64,000 bases of DNA from JASLDZ01 sp964244065 (GTDB taxonomy: Bacteria; Pseudomonadota; Alphaproteobacteria; Caulobacterales; Caulobacteraceae): assembly GCA_964244065.1 (NCBI GenBank), contig CAXTHH010000003.1:62001-126000 (forward strand). The letters run 5' to 3'. This document shows, one piece after another, positions 17,228 through 26,284 of the stretch (position 1 is its first letter; each line of letters opens with the position of its first letter). Below the pieces are notes generated by a model that saw only the letters and a list, made by a program, of their open reading frames with translations, was not told where the DNA came from and searched no databases. Position numbers and translations under genes: made by a program.

Positions 17228-18259
17228 TCAGCGGACGCGCGAGGAGCCTCCGAAGGCGAGGCTGACCCCCGCCCCGCCGGGCCGACGCGCCATCAGGCCG
17301 AAGCGCACCTCGCGCCGGCCGAAGTCCACGTCCACCTGCCGGAAGGCGCGCATGACGTCGACGCCCAGCAGCATGGCCGGCTCCCCCGCCAGGTCGAACT
17401 TCTCGAAGGCGTGGAGGTCGGCGTAGATCACGGGGACGTTGCGCAGGGCGACGCCGCCCAGCACCATCTCGCTAAGCGTGCCCTCGCGGCCCTGCCCCGT
17501 CTGCCCCGTGACGCTGAGGATGGAGACGAGGGACTCGTCCACGGCTGGCGAGCCGTCGGCCGGGGGCGCGGCGTCCAGGCGCGGGGCCGGTCTCCGCCGG
17601 CCTGTGAGCAGCCGCTGCAGCGCGGCGTTGGCGATGGTGTTCTGGGCCCCCGAGTCCAGGATCACGTAGACCGGCCTGCCGACCAGGCTCGACTCCACCA
17701 GCACTAGCCGGCCGAAGCGCCGCTTGGCGCGCACCACGACCGCGTCGGGATCGCTGAAGCCCATGCCGCGCGAGCGCTCCACCCGCATGTTGCTCCGGGC
17801 GAAGTCGAGCACGATCCGCTGGTCGGCCAGGGCGTCCAGGCCCAGGATGCCCTGGCCGCCCAGATGCCGTCCGGGCAGGGTCGGCAGGCTCAGGCCGGTG
17901 AGGCGGCGGGACCCCACCTCGAGCGAGGCCACTTGCGAGGCGGGCGTGATCTCCGCCCCGAACGCGCTGTGCACCTTCTGGGGCCGCCCGGCGGCGAGCC
18001 CCAGCTCGGCGGCGAGCTCGCGGGCCAGCACGCTGGTGTCCGCCCCCGTATCGACGATGAAGCGGAAAGGGCCCTTGCCGTTCACCATCACGGGAACGCT
18101 CATGCGGCGCGCGACGTCCGCCCAACCCGCGATGTCCTCGGCCGTGCCGGCGGCGGGCTCGGCCGTCGCTGGAGCGGGCGCGAGCGGCGGCGCGGCGGGC
18201 GGCGTCGGGACGGCGGTGAGGGCGAGGGCGAAGGCGGCGAGGCAGGCGACTCCGGTCAT
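17228..18259 (-). CDS. Two-lobed retropepsin-like aspartic protease, exported
   Basis: 343 residues from ATG 18259; an ATG nine codons upstream is less likely because the signal sequence starts MTGVACLAAFALAL. Two aspartic-protease signatures occur in one chain: FIVDTGADTSVL (Asp70) and YVILDSGAQNT (Asp202). Each is followed by a hydrophobic ILGLDAL or LLGVDVM element. Bacterial retropepsin-like proteins usually carry a single DTG lobe and dimerise. Here two lobes may form a pepsin-like active site within one polypeptide. The residues between the signal peptide and residue 45 are Pro/Ala-rich. Periplasmic location is inferred. Confidence 0.75.
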   Translation of the reverse strand: MTGVACLAAFALALTAVPTPPAAPPLAPAPATAEPAAGTAEDIAGWADVARRMSVPVMVNGKGPFRFIVDTGADTSVLARELAAELGLAAGRPQKVHSAFGAEITPASQVASLEVGSRRLTGLSLPTLPGRHLGGQGILGLDALADQRIVLDFARSNMRVERSRGMGFSDPDAVVVRAKRRFGRLVLVESSLVGRPVYVILDSGAQNTIANAALQRLLTGRRRPAPRLDAAPPADGSPAVDESLVSILSVTGQTGQGREGTLSEMVLGGVALRNVPVIYADLHAFEKFDLAGEPAMLLGVDVMRAFRQVDVDFGRREVRFGLMARRPGGAGVSLAFGGSSRVR

Positions 18260-18385
18260 GGCGGAACTCCGTCCGCCAGGGAGCACGACCGCGACGGGGC
18301 GGCGACGGTGCGCCTCGCGCCCCGTCGCGTCGCCGCGACCGATGGGCGCGGCGACCGACCCGGGGCCGGACGCCGCGCCCCAGTC

Positions 18386-21295
18386 TCAGAAGCGGCCGCG
18401 GATCTGCAGGCCGAAGGTGCGCGGATCCTGCAGGACGTAGGTCTGGTAGACCTGGCCCGTGGAATAGCGCGTGCCGCTCAGCGTCTCGTAGTTGGTGTTG
18501 TCGGTGACATTGCGGGCGTAGGCGACCACCTCGAAGCGGTTCTTCGGCTCCTTGTAGGTCAGGCGCAGGTCGATCTGGTCGGTGCTCGGCGAGCGGTTGT
18601 ACTCGCGGTTGAAGATCGACGAATACTGCTCATCCCGCCAGATGTAGGAGAAGGACGGGATCAGCGTGCCGTACCGGCCCAGATCCAGGCTGTAGGTGGC
18701 GTTGAAGGCCAGCTTGTTGCGGGGCGACAGAGGCAGGTCGTTGCCCTTCAGGTTCTGCGCCCGGCTGGGCAACCCGGTGAGCGTGTCCACCGCACCCTGG
18801 CCGCTGGTGCCGGCGAGCGGCGAGGCGCCCGGCTGGCTGGCCGTCGGGTCGTTCGGGTCGGACACCCCGCCGCCCTTGGACACGTGCGCGTCCAGGTAGG
18901 CGTAGGTGAAGAGCAGGTTCAGGTGGTCGATGGGGGCGTACACCGCCTCCAGCTCCACGCCCTGAACGACCGAGCGCGGGATGTTGTAGAACACGCCGAA
19001 CGAGGTGCCCGCGCCTTGCGGCACGGTCAGCGGGAACTGCGCGTCGTAGTACAGCTCGTAGAAGCCGGTGACGTTGGTCTGGAAACGACGCGTCCAGTCC
19101 TTCTTCAGGCCGAGCTCGAAGTCGTCGGCCTGCTCGGGCTTGGAGTAGGGGATCTGGCTGAAGGTCGTGCCCTGCGGCGTGTTGAAGGCGCCCGCCTTGT
19201 AGCCGCGGCTGTACTTGAAGTAGGCGAGCGTGCGGCGGTCGGGCGTCCACTCGATCCCCGCCGTGCCCGTCGCGGCGTTCCAGCCGTCGCGGAGCGACCG
19301 GCGCAGGTTGCCCGTGGTCCGATCGTAGGTGTAGCCGATCACCCCCTGCTGGCCCGCCCCGTTCGTCGCGCCGGTGGTGGCCAGCGCCAGTTGCTGGGCC
19401 GCGCTGTTGGACGCCAGGAAGCCGCCCTGGTTCAGCGTGATGTCCAGCGAGGGCGGAATGGCCGGGTTGGTGCCGATCAGCGCGCCGAAGCGCGCGGGGT
19501 CGAGGTTCAGCGGCGCGCCGATGCTGCAGACCACGAAGCAGACCACGCGCTGCTCTTCGACCGCCTTCTTCTCGTCGGACGTGTAGCGCAGGCCGCCCGT
19601 CAGCTTGAAGTGCTCGAAGAACTTGTAATCGAGCTGGATGAACGCGGCCTTGGAGCTGATGCTCGAGAACGTGTTGTTGTGCAGCAGCAGGCGGCGGGAG
19701 TTCGCCGGAGCCGGCAGCGCCGTCGTGGCGTTCAGCGGCGTCGAGAGCTGCGTCTGCTCGGGTTGGAACACGTCGATCGGGTACTGGAACTTCTCGTGGT
19801 AGTAATACAGACCCGCGATGTACTGGATCGGCTTGTCCCAAGTCGAGGCGATGTTGAACTCGTGGCTGTAGAATTCTTCGTCTTCGTTGTACGTGTTAAT
19901 CGTGTTCGGGAACACGGTCAGGGGCGAGCACGCCCCCGCCGCCTGCAGTTGGAAGCAGTTCACACCGACCGGGCCGGCCGGCGTGGCGATGGTGGTGACC
20001 GGCGCGGCGCTCGGGTTCAGCGGGATCTGGTACGAGGTGATCGAGGTCTGGTCGGTGTCGTTGGTGTAGAAGTAGTTGTACCGGTTGAACGCCCCGATGT
20101 ACTTCACGTCGAAATCGTTGAAGTGATAGGCCAGCTGCGTGCGGAAGATGTCGTTCTCATGCAGCGTGTTCTTGAAGGCCACGTTGGTCTGCACGTTGAA
20201 GGGGTCGCCGGTGACCAGGGCCGGGTTGCCGCGGATGGGGCCGAAGAAGCGGGTGTTCTGGCCGCCGGTGAAGCCGAAGCTCGGGATCGGGGCCAGGCCC
20301 GTGCCGCCGGAACCGACATAGGGGTTGATCTCGGGCGGGGAGAAGGTGCCCCCGTTGGTGACGGTGCCGGGAGGCGCGCTGTCGTTCCACTGGTTCTTGC
20401 CATAGTAGAACCAGAAGTCGAACTTGCCGATCTCGCCGGCCAGCTGCGCCTCGAAATAGTCCTGGTCGCGCACGCCGTCGGTGGTGGTGAAGCGCAGGCC
20501 GGGCGCGCCGGACAGGTTGCGCACGAAGCCTTCGCCCTGGAGGATCTTCTGGTAGCCCACGCTGAAGCGCAGCCAGTCGGTGATCGGGCCGGACAGGCGG
20601 CCGGTGATCTCCTGGCGATCGTAATTGGCCACGGTGAGGCGCGCCTCGCCCGACAGCTCCTTGGTGGGGCGCTTGGAGATCACGTTGTAGGCGCCGCCGA
20701 TGGCGTTGCGCCCATACAGCGTGCCCTGCGGGCCGCGCAGGATCTCGGTGCGCTCCACGAACAGCGGATCGCGGCCGGCCTCGAAGGTGGAGGTGGTGAA
20801 GGCGCCGTCCACGTAGATGGCGGTGCCGGAGTCGACCGAGTGCGAGTTGGACAGGCGGCCGACGCCGCGCAGCGACAGGCGGTCCAGCGCGGGCTGATAG
20901 GTCAGGCCCGGCGTGTAGTTGGTCTGGTCGACGATGCTCTGGATGCCGATCAGGTCGCGCTTCTCGCTGGTGAAGGCGGTCACGGCCACCGGCACCTGCT
21001 GCAGGCTCTGCTCGCGGCGTTCGGCGGTGACGACGATCTCGGTCAGGACGCTGGTGTCGCCGCCCGGGTTCTCGGCGGTCTGGTTGGCGCCCTGGCGGTT
21101 GCCCGCCAGGTCGGCCTGCGTCTGCGGCGTCGGGCCGCCGGGGGGACCGGCGGGTCCCAGCGCGTTCTGCGCGCCCTGGGCCGCGGGCGTGGAGGGCGGC
21201 GCGCCCGGCGGTTGCACGGGCTGGGCGTAGGCGGCCCCGGCGACGCAGACGCCGGCCAGCACGGTGGAGACGAACAGACGCGACCTGGACAACAT
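18386..21295 (-). CDS. TonB-dependent receptor
   Basis: 969 residues. A signal peptide ends at AYA-QP (about residue 25), then a Pro/Gln-rich linker leads to a TonB-box-like ILTEIVVTAERRE region. The plug domain contains ILRGPQGTLYGRNAIGGAYNV, and the beta-barrel ends in the aromatic terminus GLQIRGRF expected for outer-membrane insertion. Such receptors import siderophores, vitamins, oligosaccharides or similar ligands using TonB energy. The substrate cannot be told; neighbouring genes give no siderophore clue. It is divergent from the serine-hydrolase operon at 21642. Confidence 0.93.
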   Translation of the reverse strand: MLSRSRLFVSTVLAGVCVAGAAYAQPVQPPGAPPSTPAAQGAQNALGPAGPPGGPTPQTQADLAGNRQGANQTAENPGGDTSVLTEIVVTAERREQSLQQVPVAVTAFTSEKRDLIGIQSIVDQTNYTPGLTYQPALDRLSLRGVGRLSNSHSVDSGTAIYVDGAFTTSTFEAGRDPLFVERTEILRGPQGTLYGRNAIGGAYNVISKRPTKELSGEARLTVANYDRQEITGRLSGPITDWLRFSVGYQKILQGEGFVRNLSGAPGLRFTTTDGVRDQDYFEAQLAGEIGKFDFWFYYGKNQWNDSAPPGTVTNGGTFSPPEINPYVGSGGTGLAPIPSFGFTGGQNTRFFGPIRGNPALVTGDPFNVQTNVAFKNTLHENDIFRTQLAYHFNDFDVKYIGAFNRYNYFYTNDTDQTSITSYQIPLNPSAAPVTTIATPAGPVGVNCFQLQAAGACSPLTVFPNTINTYNEDEEFYSHEFNIASTWDKPIQYIAGLYYYHEKFQYPIDVFQPEQTQLSTPLNATTALPAPANSRRLLLHNNTFSSISSKAAFIQLDYKFFEHFKLTGGLRYTSDEKKAVEEQRVVCFVVCSIGAPLNLDPARFGALIGTNPAIPPSLDITLNQGGFLASNSAAQQLALATTGATNGAGQQGVIGYTYDRTTGNLRRSLRDGWNAATGTAGIEWTPDRRTLAYFKYSRGYKAGAFNTPQGTTFSQIPYSKPEQADDFELGLKKDWTRRFQTNVTGFYELYYDAQFPLTVPQGAGTSFGVFYNIPRSVVQGVELEAVYAPIDHLNLLFTYAYLDAHVSKGGGVSDPNDPTASQPGASPLAGTSGQGAVDTLTGLPSRAQNLKGNDLPLSPRNKLAFNATYSLDLGRYGTLIPSFSYIWRDEQYSSIFNREYNRSPSTDQIDLRLTYKEPKNRFEVVAYARNVTDNTNYETLSGTRYSTGQVYQTYVLQDPRTFGLQIRGRF

Positions 21296-21641
21296 TCCAT
21301 CCCCCTTGCACGCGCCGGAGTCCGGTCGCGGGCTGTTTGCTTCGACCCTCGGCGCCCCGGCGCGATCCGGCTCTTGGCGGCCGGGGTCGAGTCGGGGAGA
21401 CGGCGCGAGCGGCGGGTCGTCCCCGCGGCTACAGCGAAAAACGTTCCGCCCCTCAAGTGAAAAGCGCTGCGCCCGTCGCCGAGCGGCCGCACCTGCGGCG
21501 GCGGGGACACGGAAAGCGGCCCTGGACGGCCTTTATCGACGGCGTCGTCAAAGGTCGCGGCCAGGAAACACGATCCGCGTTGCACCGCCCGTGTGGGCGC
21601 ACCTAAGCTCGCCGGAAAAGATCCGTTGGGAGACGACTGGC
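21296..21641. other. Divergent intergenic region, 346 nt
   Basis: This gap separates the minus-strand receptor (start 21295) from the plus-strand serine hydrolase (start 21642) and must hold both sets of control signals. I see no coding sequence with family resemblance and no member of the palindromic repeat families. No promoter hexamer pair was convincing. The receptor has a purine-rich AGGGGGA ribosome-binding site immediately before its start. Confidence 0.5.
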
Positions 21642-22964
21642 ATGATCCGCCGCACGCTTCTGGGCGCCGTCCTCGGCGTCGCGCTGGCCGCTCAGCCCGC
21701 CGCGGCGCTCGGCCCGCCGCGCCCGCTGCAGCCCGCCGCCAGCCCCGAGTCGGTGGGCTTCGACGGCGAGCGCCTGAAGCGGCTGGACGCCTACATGGCC
21801 AAGGTGGTCGCCGACGGGCGCGTGGCCGGCATGTCCACCCTCCTGGCCCGGCACGGCCGGGTCGTCATGGACAAGACGTACGGCTCGGCCAGCCTGGCCA
21901 CCAGCGCGCCGGTCGACCGGGAGACCATCTTCCGCATCTACTCCATGACCAAGCCGATCACCGGCGTAGCCATGATGATCCTCTACGAGGAGGGCCGCTG
22001 GCGGCTGGACGACCCGGTCACGAAGTACGTGCCCGAGTTCCGGAACCTGCGCGTGATGACGGGCGTCGGCGCCGACGGCCAGATGACCACCGAGGCGGTC
22101 AAGCGCCCGCCGACCATGCGCGAGATCATGAGCCACACCGCCGGCTTCGGCTACGGCCTGGCCGACCAGCACCCGGTGGACAAGCTCTACCGCTCCAAGC
22201 AGGTGCTCGGCTCCAACGGCCTGAAGCAGATGATCGACCGCACCGCGGAGATCCCGCTGATGTTCCAGCCGGGGACCAACTGGAGCTACTCCAGCGCCGT
22301 CGACATCCAGGGCTACATCGTCGAGAAGCTGTCGGGCATGCCGCTGGGCCAGTTCATGGCCACGCGGATCTTCAAGCCGCTGAAGATGAACGACACGGCC
22401 TTCTACACGGGGCCGGAGAAGGCCAAGCGGCTGGCGGCGCTGTACGTCGGCGATGCCAAGACGGGCAAGATCAAGGAGGCCGACAGCCTGTTCGGCATGA
22501 GCGCGCCGCCGGACTACACCAAGCCGCCGACCATGGAGTCGGGCGGCGGCGGCCTGCTCTCCACCACCCGCGACTACGCGCGCTTCTGCCAGATGCTGCT
22601 GAACGGCGGCGAGCTGGACGGGGCGCGCATCCTGGCGCCCGCCACGGTGGAGCTGATGGGCGCCAACGTGATCCCGCAGAGCGTGCTGGTCTCGTCGAAC
22701 GGCACCAGCGTGGCGCGCTTCAACGAGGCGGTCGGCTTCGGGCTCGATTTCATGGTGGTGAACGACCCGCGCAAGGCGGGCTCGCTGGAGGGCAAGGGCT
22801 CCATGAGCTGGGGCGGCGCGGCCGGCACCTGGTTCTGGGTGGACCCGACCAACGACCTGTTCTTCGTGGGCATGATCCAGCGCATGGGCGGCACCGGCGG
22901 CGACGACCTGGGCCAGCAGGCGCGCACCCTGACCTACCAGGCCCTGACGCATCCCGAGAAGTGA
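21642..22964 (+). CDS. Serine hydrolase, class C beta-lactamase/esterase family
   Basis: 440 residues from ATG 21642; the frame is open further upstream, but this start gives a clear signal peptide (MIRRTLLGAVLGVALAAQPAAA). The SxxK motif is SMTK at residues 101-104 (nucleophile Ser101), and YSS at 216-218 is the second catalytic element. A late WGGAAGT segment replaces the usual KTG/HTG box, as in EstB-type esterases. The family includes beta-lactamases, DD-peptidases and esterases. Linkage to an MFS transporter suggests action on a small imported or exported compound, which is inference. Confidence 0.85.
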   Translation: MIRRTLLGAVLGVALAAQPAAALGPPRPLQPAASPESVGFDGERLKRLDAYMAKVVADGRVAGMSTLLARHGRVVMDKTYGSASLATSAPVDRETIFRIYSMTKPITGVAMMILYEEGRWRLDDPVTKYVPEFRNLRVMTGVGADGQMTTEAVKRPPTMREIMSHTAGFGYGLADQHPVDKLYRSKQVLGSNGLKQMIDRTAEIPLMFQPGTNWSYSSAVDIQGYIVEKLSGMPLGQFMATRIFKPLKMNDTAFYTGPEKAKRLAALYVGDAKTGKIKEADSLFGMSAPPDYTKPPTMESGGGGLLSTTRDYARFCQMLLNGGELDGARILAPATVELMGANVIPQSVLVSSNGTSVARFNEAVGFGLDFMVVNDPRKAGSLEGKGSMSWGGAAGTWFWVDPTNDLFFVGMIQRMGGTGGDDLGQQARTLTYQALTHPEK

Positions 22965-22994
22965 GCCCTCCTCGCGGTCCGCGGGGCGCCGGGC

Positions 22995-24341
22995 ATGACT
23001 GACGCCGCGCCTCCGCCGGCGGCGGCCGCGCCCCGGGTCACGGGCTACAGCTACGTCGTCGCCGGCGTGCTGGCGGTGGTCTACACCTTCAACTTCCTCG
23101 ACCGTCAGTTCCTGTCGGTGCTGCAGGAGCTGGTGAAGCGCGACCTCGACCTGTCGGACACCCAGCTCGGCATGCTGACCGGGCTCGCCTTCGCCATCTT
23201 CTACACCGTGTGCGGCATCCCGATCGCGGCGCTGGCCGACCGGTCGAACCGCGTGCGGATCGTCAGCGTCGCCTCGGCGACCTGGAGCCTGTTCACGGTC
23301 GCCTGCGGCCTGGCCACGGGCTTTCCGATGCTGATGGCCGCCCGGGTGGGGGTCGCGGTGGGCGAGGCCGGGGGCTCCCCGCCCTCCTATTCCATCCTGT
23401 CCGACTACTTCCCAAAGGAGAGGCGCGGCACGGCCCTGTCGCTCTACTCGCTCGGCGTGCCGCTGGGCTCCATGTTCGGGTCGATGGCGGGCGGGTTCAT
23501 CGGCGCGGCGTTCGGCTGGCGCACGGCCTTCTTCGCGCTGGGCGCGGCCGGCCTGATGCTGACGCCGCTGATCCCGCTCCTGGTCAAGGAGCCCGTGCGC
23601 GGCGCTTTCGACGCCAAGCCCGATCCGGCCATCGACGCGCATGAGCCGCGGCCGACGATGTTCGGCTCCATCACCTTCTTCATGCGCTCGCCGACGCTGA
23701 TGTTCACGGCGCTGGCGGCGGGGCTCACCGCCTTCGTCGGCTACGGCATGCTGAACTGGAACGTGTCGCTGCTGCTGCGCGTGAAGGGCATGCCGGTGGC
23801 GCAGGTGGCGGTCGCCTACGCGCTGGTGACCGGGCTGATGAACGTCGCCGGCACGGCGCTGAGCGGGCCCACCGTGGATCGCCTCGCCCGCCGCGGGAAC
23901 GCCTGGTACGCGCTCGCGCCCGGCATCGCCATCCTGTGCTCCACGCCCTTCCTGTGGGGCGCGGCGCTGGCGCCCAGCTGGCCGGTGTGCGTGGCCTTCC
24001 TCGCCGGGCCGGCCCTGCTCAACAACACCTACCTCGCCCCCGCCATCGCGGTGATCCAGAACAACGCGCCGCCCGCCGCCCGCGGGACGTCGGGCGCGCT
24101 GCTGCTCTTCGTCCTCAACATCGTGGGGCTGGGCGGCGGGCCGCTGTTCGTGGGCATGGTGTCCGACGCGCTGAAGCCGACGCACGGCGCAGCGGAGGCG
24201 CTGAAGCTGGCCATGCTGTGCCTGACGCCGTTCTTCGGCCTCGCCTTCCTGTGCCAACTGGCGTCGGCGCACTATCTGCGGCGCGACGCACGGCGGGGCG
24301 CGGCGGCCGCACCGCCCATCGGAACGAGGAGCACGGTGTGA
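22995..24341 (+). CDS. MFS transporter, spinster-like family
   Basis: 448 residues with about twelve membrane helices. The N-terminal VVYTFNFLDRQFLSVLQE and the loop 2-3 motif GIPIAALADRSNRVRI are typical of the spinster-type major facilitator branch common in Caulobacterales and Sphingomonadales. AARVGVAVGEAGGSPPSYSILSDYFP is the conserved helix 4-5 segment. The substrate is unknown. It follows the serine hydrolase after 30 nt and overlaps the pseudoazurin start by 4 nt (GTGA), so the three probably form one operon. Confidence 0.9.
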   Translation: MTDAAPPPAAAAPRVTGYSYVVAGVLAVVYTFNFLDRQFLSVLQELVKRDLDLSDTQLGMLTGLAFAIFYTVCGIPIAALADRSNRVRIVSVASATWSLFTVACGLATGFPMLMAARVGVAVGEAGGSPPSYSILSDYFPKERRGTALSLYSLGVPLGSMFGSMAGGFIGAAFGWRTAFFALGAAGLMLTPLIPLLVKEPVRGAFDAKPDPAIDAHEPRPTMFGSITFFMRSPTLMFTALAAGLTAFVGYGMLNWNVSLLLRVKGMPVAQVAVAYALVTGLMNVAGTALSGPTVDRLARRGNAWYALAPGIAILCSTPFLWGAALAPSWPVCVAFLAGPALLNNTYLAPAIAVIQNNAPPAARGTSGALLLFVLNIVGLGGGPLFVGMVSDALKPTHGAAEALKLAMLCLTPFFGLAFLCQLASAHYLRRDARRGAAAAPPIGTRSTV

Positions 24342-24790
24342 GACGACTGGCGACGGGACTGCTGGCGGGCTTGGCCCTGCTGTCGACGGCGGGCGCGGCG
24401 AGCGCGGCCGACCACGTGGTGCAGATGAAGAACCAAGGCGCGAACGGCGGCTTCATGGTCTTCGAGCCCGCCTTCGTGCAGGCGGCGCCCGGCGACACCG
24501 TCACCTTCGAACCCACCGACCCGGGCCACAACGCCGTCTCGCTCGAGGGCATGACCCCGAAGGGCGCGACGCCCTTCGCCGGGCAGATCAACGAGAAGCT
24601 GACCGTCACGCTCAAGGAGCCCGGCGTCTACGGCTACCAGTGCACGCCGCACCTGGTGATGGGGATGGTCGGCGTCGTCGTGGTCGGCCCCAAGCCCCCC
24701 GCCAACCTGGCCGAGGCCACGGCCGCCGCCCCCACCGGCCGCGCGGGCGAGGTGATGGACGGCCTTCTCAAACAGGCCGGCGGGGGCTGA
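24338..24790 (+). CDS. Pseudoazurin-type blue copper protein
   Basis: 150 residues from GTG 24338, preceded by GAGGAG at good spacing. The signal peptide ends ASA-AD (about residue 24), giving a periplasmic cupredoxin. Type 1 copper ligands are His64 (DPGHNAV), then Cys102, His105 and Met110 in CTPHLVMGM. Pseudoazurins donate electrons to nitrite or nitrous-oxide reductases or other periplasmic enzymes. No denitrification gene is visible nearby, so the partner is unknown. The residues after about 118 are an Ala-rich tail similar to other pseudoazurins. Confidence 0.9.
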   Translation: MRRLATGLLAGLALLSTAGAASAADHVVQMKNQGANGGFMVFEPAFVQAAPGDTVTFEPTDPGHNAVSLEGMTPKGATPFAGQINEKLTVTLKEPGVYGYQCTPHLVMGMVGVVVVGPKPPANLAEATAAAPTGRAGEVMDGLLKQAGGG

Positions 24791-24800
24791 GGCCCGGCCG

Positions 24801-25262
24801 GTGGGACCGATCCTGGCCCTGGCCCTCGCGCTCCAGCCCGCGACGGCCGAGACCCTGGCCCAGCTGGAGCGCACCTATGACCAGGCCTGCCTGGGCCGGC
24901 TCTACGGGCAGCTGGACGACGTGTGCTCCGACATGGAAGGCCGGCTGAAGGCCTACCGCCGGGAGCTGCGCCGGCGCCCGAGCGGGAACGCGGCGGCCCT
25001 CTCGCCCGCTAAGCCCGCGACCCCTCAGCGGAGCCCGCCCATGCCCGACCAGGCCTCGACCCCGAACCCCCTGCCGCCCACAGACGCGAAGGACGCCGCC
25101 CCCTCCCCCGCCGGCCCGAACGCCACCGACCCGCTGGTCCGCGCCTTCGAGGCGACGCGCGCAGCCGGTCCGCGCGACGACGACCACACCGAGATCGCGG
25201 CGGACGACGCGGGCGCCACATCGCTGGCCGAGGAGATCGGCGCAGGGTCTCAGAAGCCTTAG
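24801..25262 (+). CDS. Small exported protein of unknown function
   Basis: 153 residues from GTG 24801 with a short hydrophobic N-terminus (MGPILALALALQPATA). A helical segment carries two cysteines (C30 and C42; YDQACLGRLYGQLDDVCSDM). From residue 65 on, the chain is Pro/Ala/Asp-rich and probably disordered. An in-frame ATG at 25041 could start a separate 73-residue protein, so the two halves might be distinct genes. It lies 10 nt after pseudoazurin and ends before a strong hairpin. Not recognised. Confidence 0.45.
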   Translation: MGPILALALALQPATAETLAQLERTYDQACLGRLYGQLDDVCSDMEGRLKAYRRELRRRPSGNAAALSPAKPATPQRSPPMPDQASTPNPLPPTDAKDAAPSPAGPNATDPLVRAFEATRAAGPRDDDHTEIAADDAGATSLAEEIGAGSQKP

Positions 25263-25279
25263 AGAACGCCCGTCGCTCC

Positions 25280-25323
25280 CTCTATCCGCTCATCCCCGCG
25301 CAGGCGGGGATGAGCGGATAGAG
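25280..25323. repeat. Perfect 20-bp hairpin, family A palindrome
   Basis: The arm 25280-25299 and its exact complement 25304-25323 flank the 4-nt loop GCAG. The inner core TCATCCCCGC/GCGGGGATGA is that of the repeats at 278-362 and 5142-5166. It lies 21 nt before the ATP-grasp start codon. No U-run follows. It may delimit the preceding transcript, but the recurring core argues for a dispersed repeat element. Confidence 0.85.
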
Positions 25324-25344
25324 AATGCAGGCCAAGGACCGCCC

Positions 25345-26283
25345 GTGACCGACCTCGCCGTCTTCTACGAGCACCCGCAGTGGTTCGAACCGCTGTTCCG
25401 CGTGTTGGACCGGCGCGGAATCGCCTACGCCAGGCTCGGGATCGAGGACCACCGCTTCGACCCGGCGGAGCTGACCGCCCCGGCCCCCGTCGTGTTCAAC
25501 CGGCTGGCGATGAGCAGCTTCCTGCGCCAGGGCGAGCACGCCATCTTCTACAGCCAGGCCGCCATCGCCCACTGGGAATTGGTCGGCGCGCGCGTGGTCA
25601 ACGGCTCGGCCGCGCTGGCGATCGACAGCAACAAGGCGCGCCAGCTGAGCCTGTTCGCCTCGCTGGGCCTCGCGATCCCGGCCACGCGCGTGGTCCACCG
25701 CCGCGCCGACCTCGTCCCGGCGGCGCAGGGGCTGCGCTTCCCGCTGATGGTCAAGGCCAACGTCGGCGGCTCAGGCGCCGGCATCGTGCGCTACGACAGC
25801 CTGGACGAGCTGCGCATGTGGGCGGAGGACGGGACCACGCCCGTCGGCGTCGACGGCGTGGCGCTGCTGCAGGAGTACGTGCCCGCCCGCGACGGCCGCG
25901 TGGTCCGCTGCGAGACGCTGAACGGCCGCTTTCTCTACGCCATCGCGCTGGACGGCGCGGGATCCACCTTCGACCTGTGCCCCGCGGACGTGTGCGCGGC
26001 GGACCGCGCCGCCTCGGGCGCGCCGGCCATCACCATCAGCGCCTTCCAGCCGGACGCCGCGACCATCGCCGCCGTGGAGCGCGTCGCCCAGGCCGCGCAC
26101 CTGGACGTGGGCGGGGTCGAGGTCATGATCGACGACCGGGACGGCGCGCCCCGCTTCTACGACATCAACGCGCTCAGCAACTTCGTGGCGAACCCGCTGG
26201 ACGTCCTGGGCTACGACCCGCACGAGAACCTCGTCGATGTCCTGGAGACGCTGATCGTGCGCACGCAGAAGGACGCGGCCTGA
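25345..26283 (+). CDS. RimK-like ATP-grasp ligase
   Basis: 312 residues from GTG 25345, with AAGGA 6 nt upstream. ATP-grasp landmarks: the nucleotide-binding loop VKANVGGSGAGIVRY (about 137-151), the hinge LLQEYVPARDGRVVR (about 174-188) and the metal site DINALSNF near residue 273. The family joins a carboxylate to an amine through an acyl-phosphate. No precise homologue is recognised; the acceptor could be a peptide, an amino acid or a protein. It ends one base before the flavin monooxygenase gene, which is strong evidence for joint function. A palindromic hairpin lies just upstream. Confidence 0.8.
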   Translation: MTDLAVFYEHPQWFEPLFRVLDRRGIAYARLGIEDHRFDPAELTAPAPVVFNRLAMSSFLRQGEHAIFYSQAAIAHWELVGARVVNGSAALAIDSNKARQLSLFASLGLAIPATRVVHRRADLVPAAQGLRFPLMVKANVGGSGAGIVRYDSLDELRMWAEDGTTPVGVDGVALLQEYVPARDGRVVRCETLNGRFLYAIALDGAGSTFDLCPADVCAADRAASGAPAITISAFQPDAATIAAVERVAQAAHLDVGGVEVMIDDRDGAPRFYDINALSNFVANPLDVLGYDPHENLVDVLETLIVRTQKDAA

Positions 26284-26284
26284 C

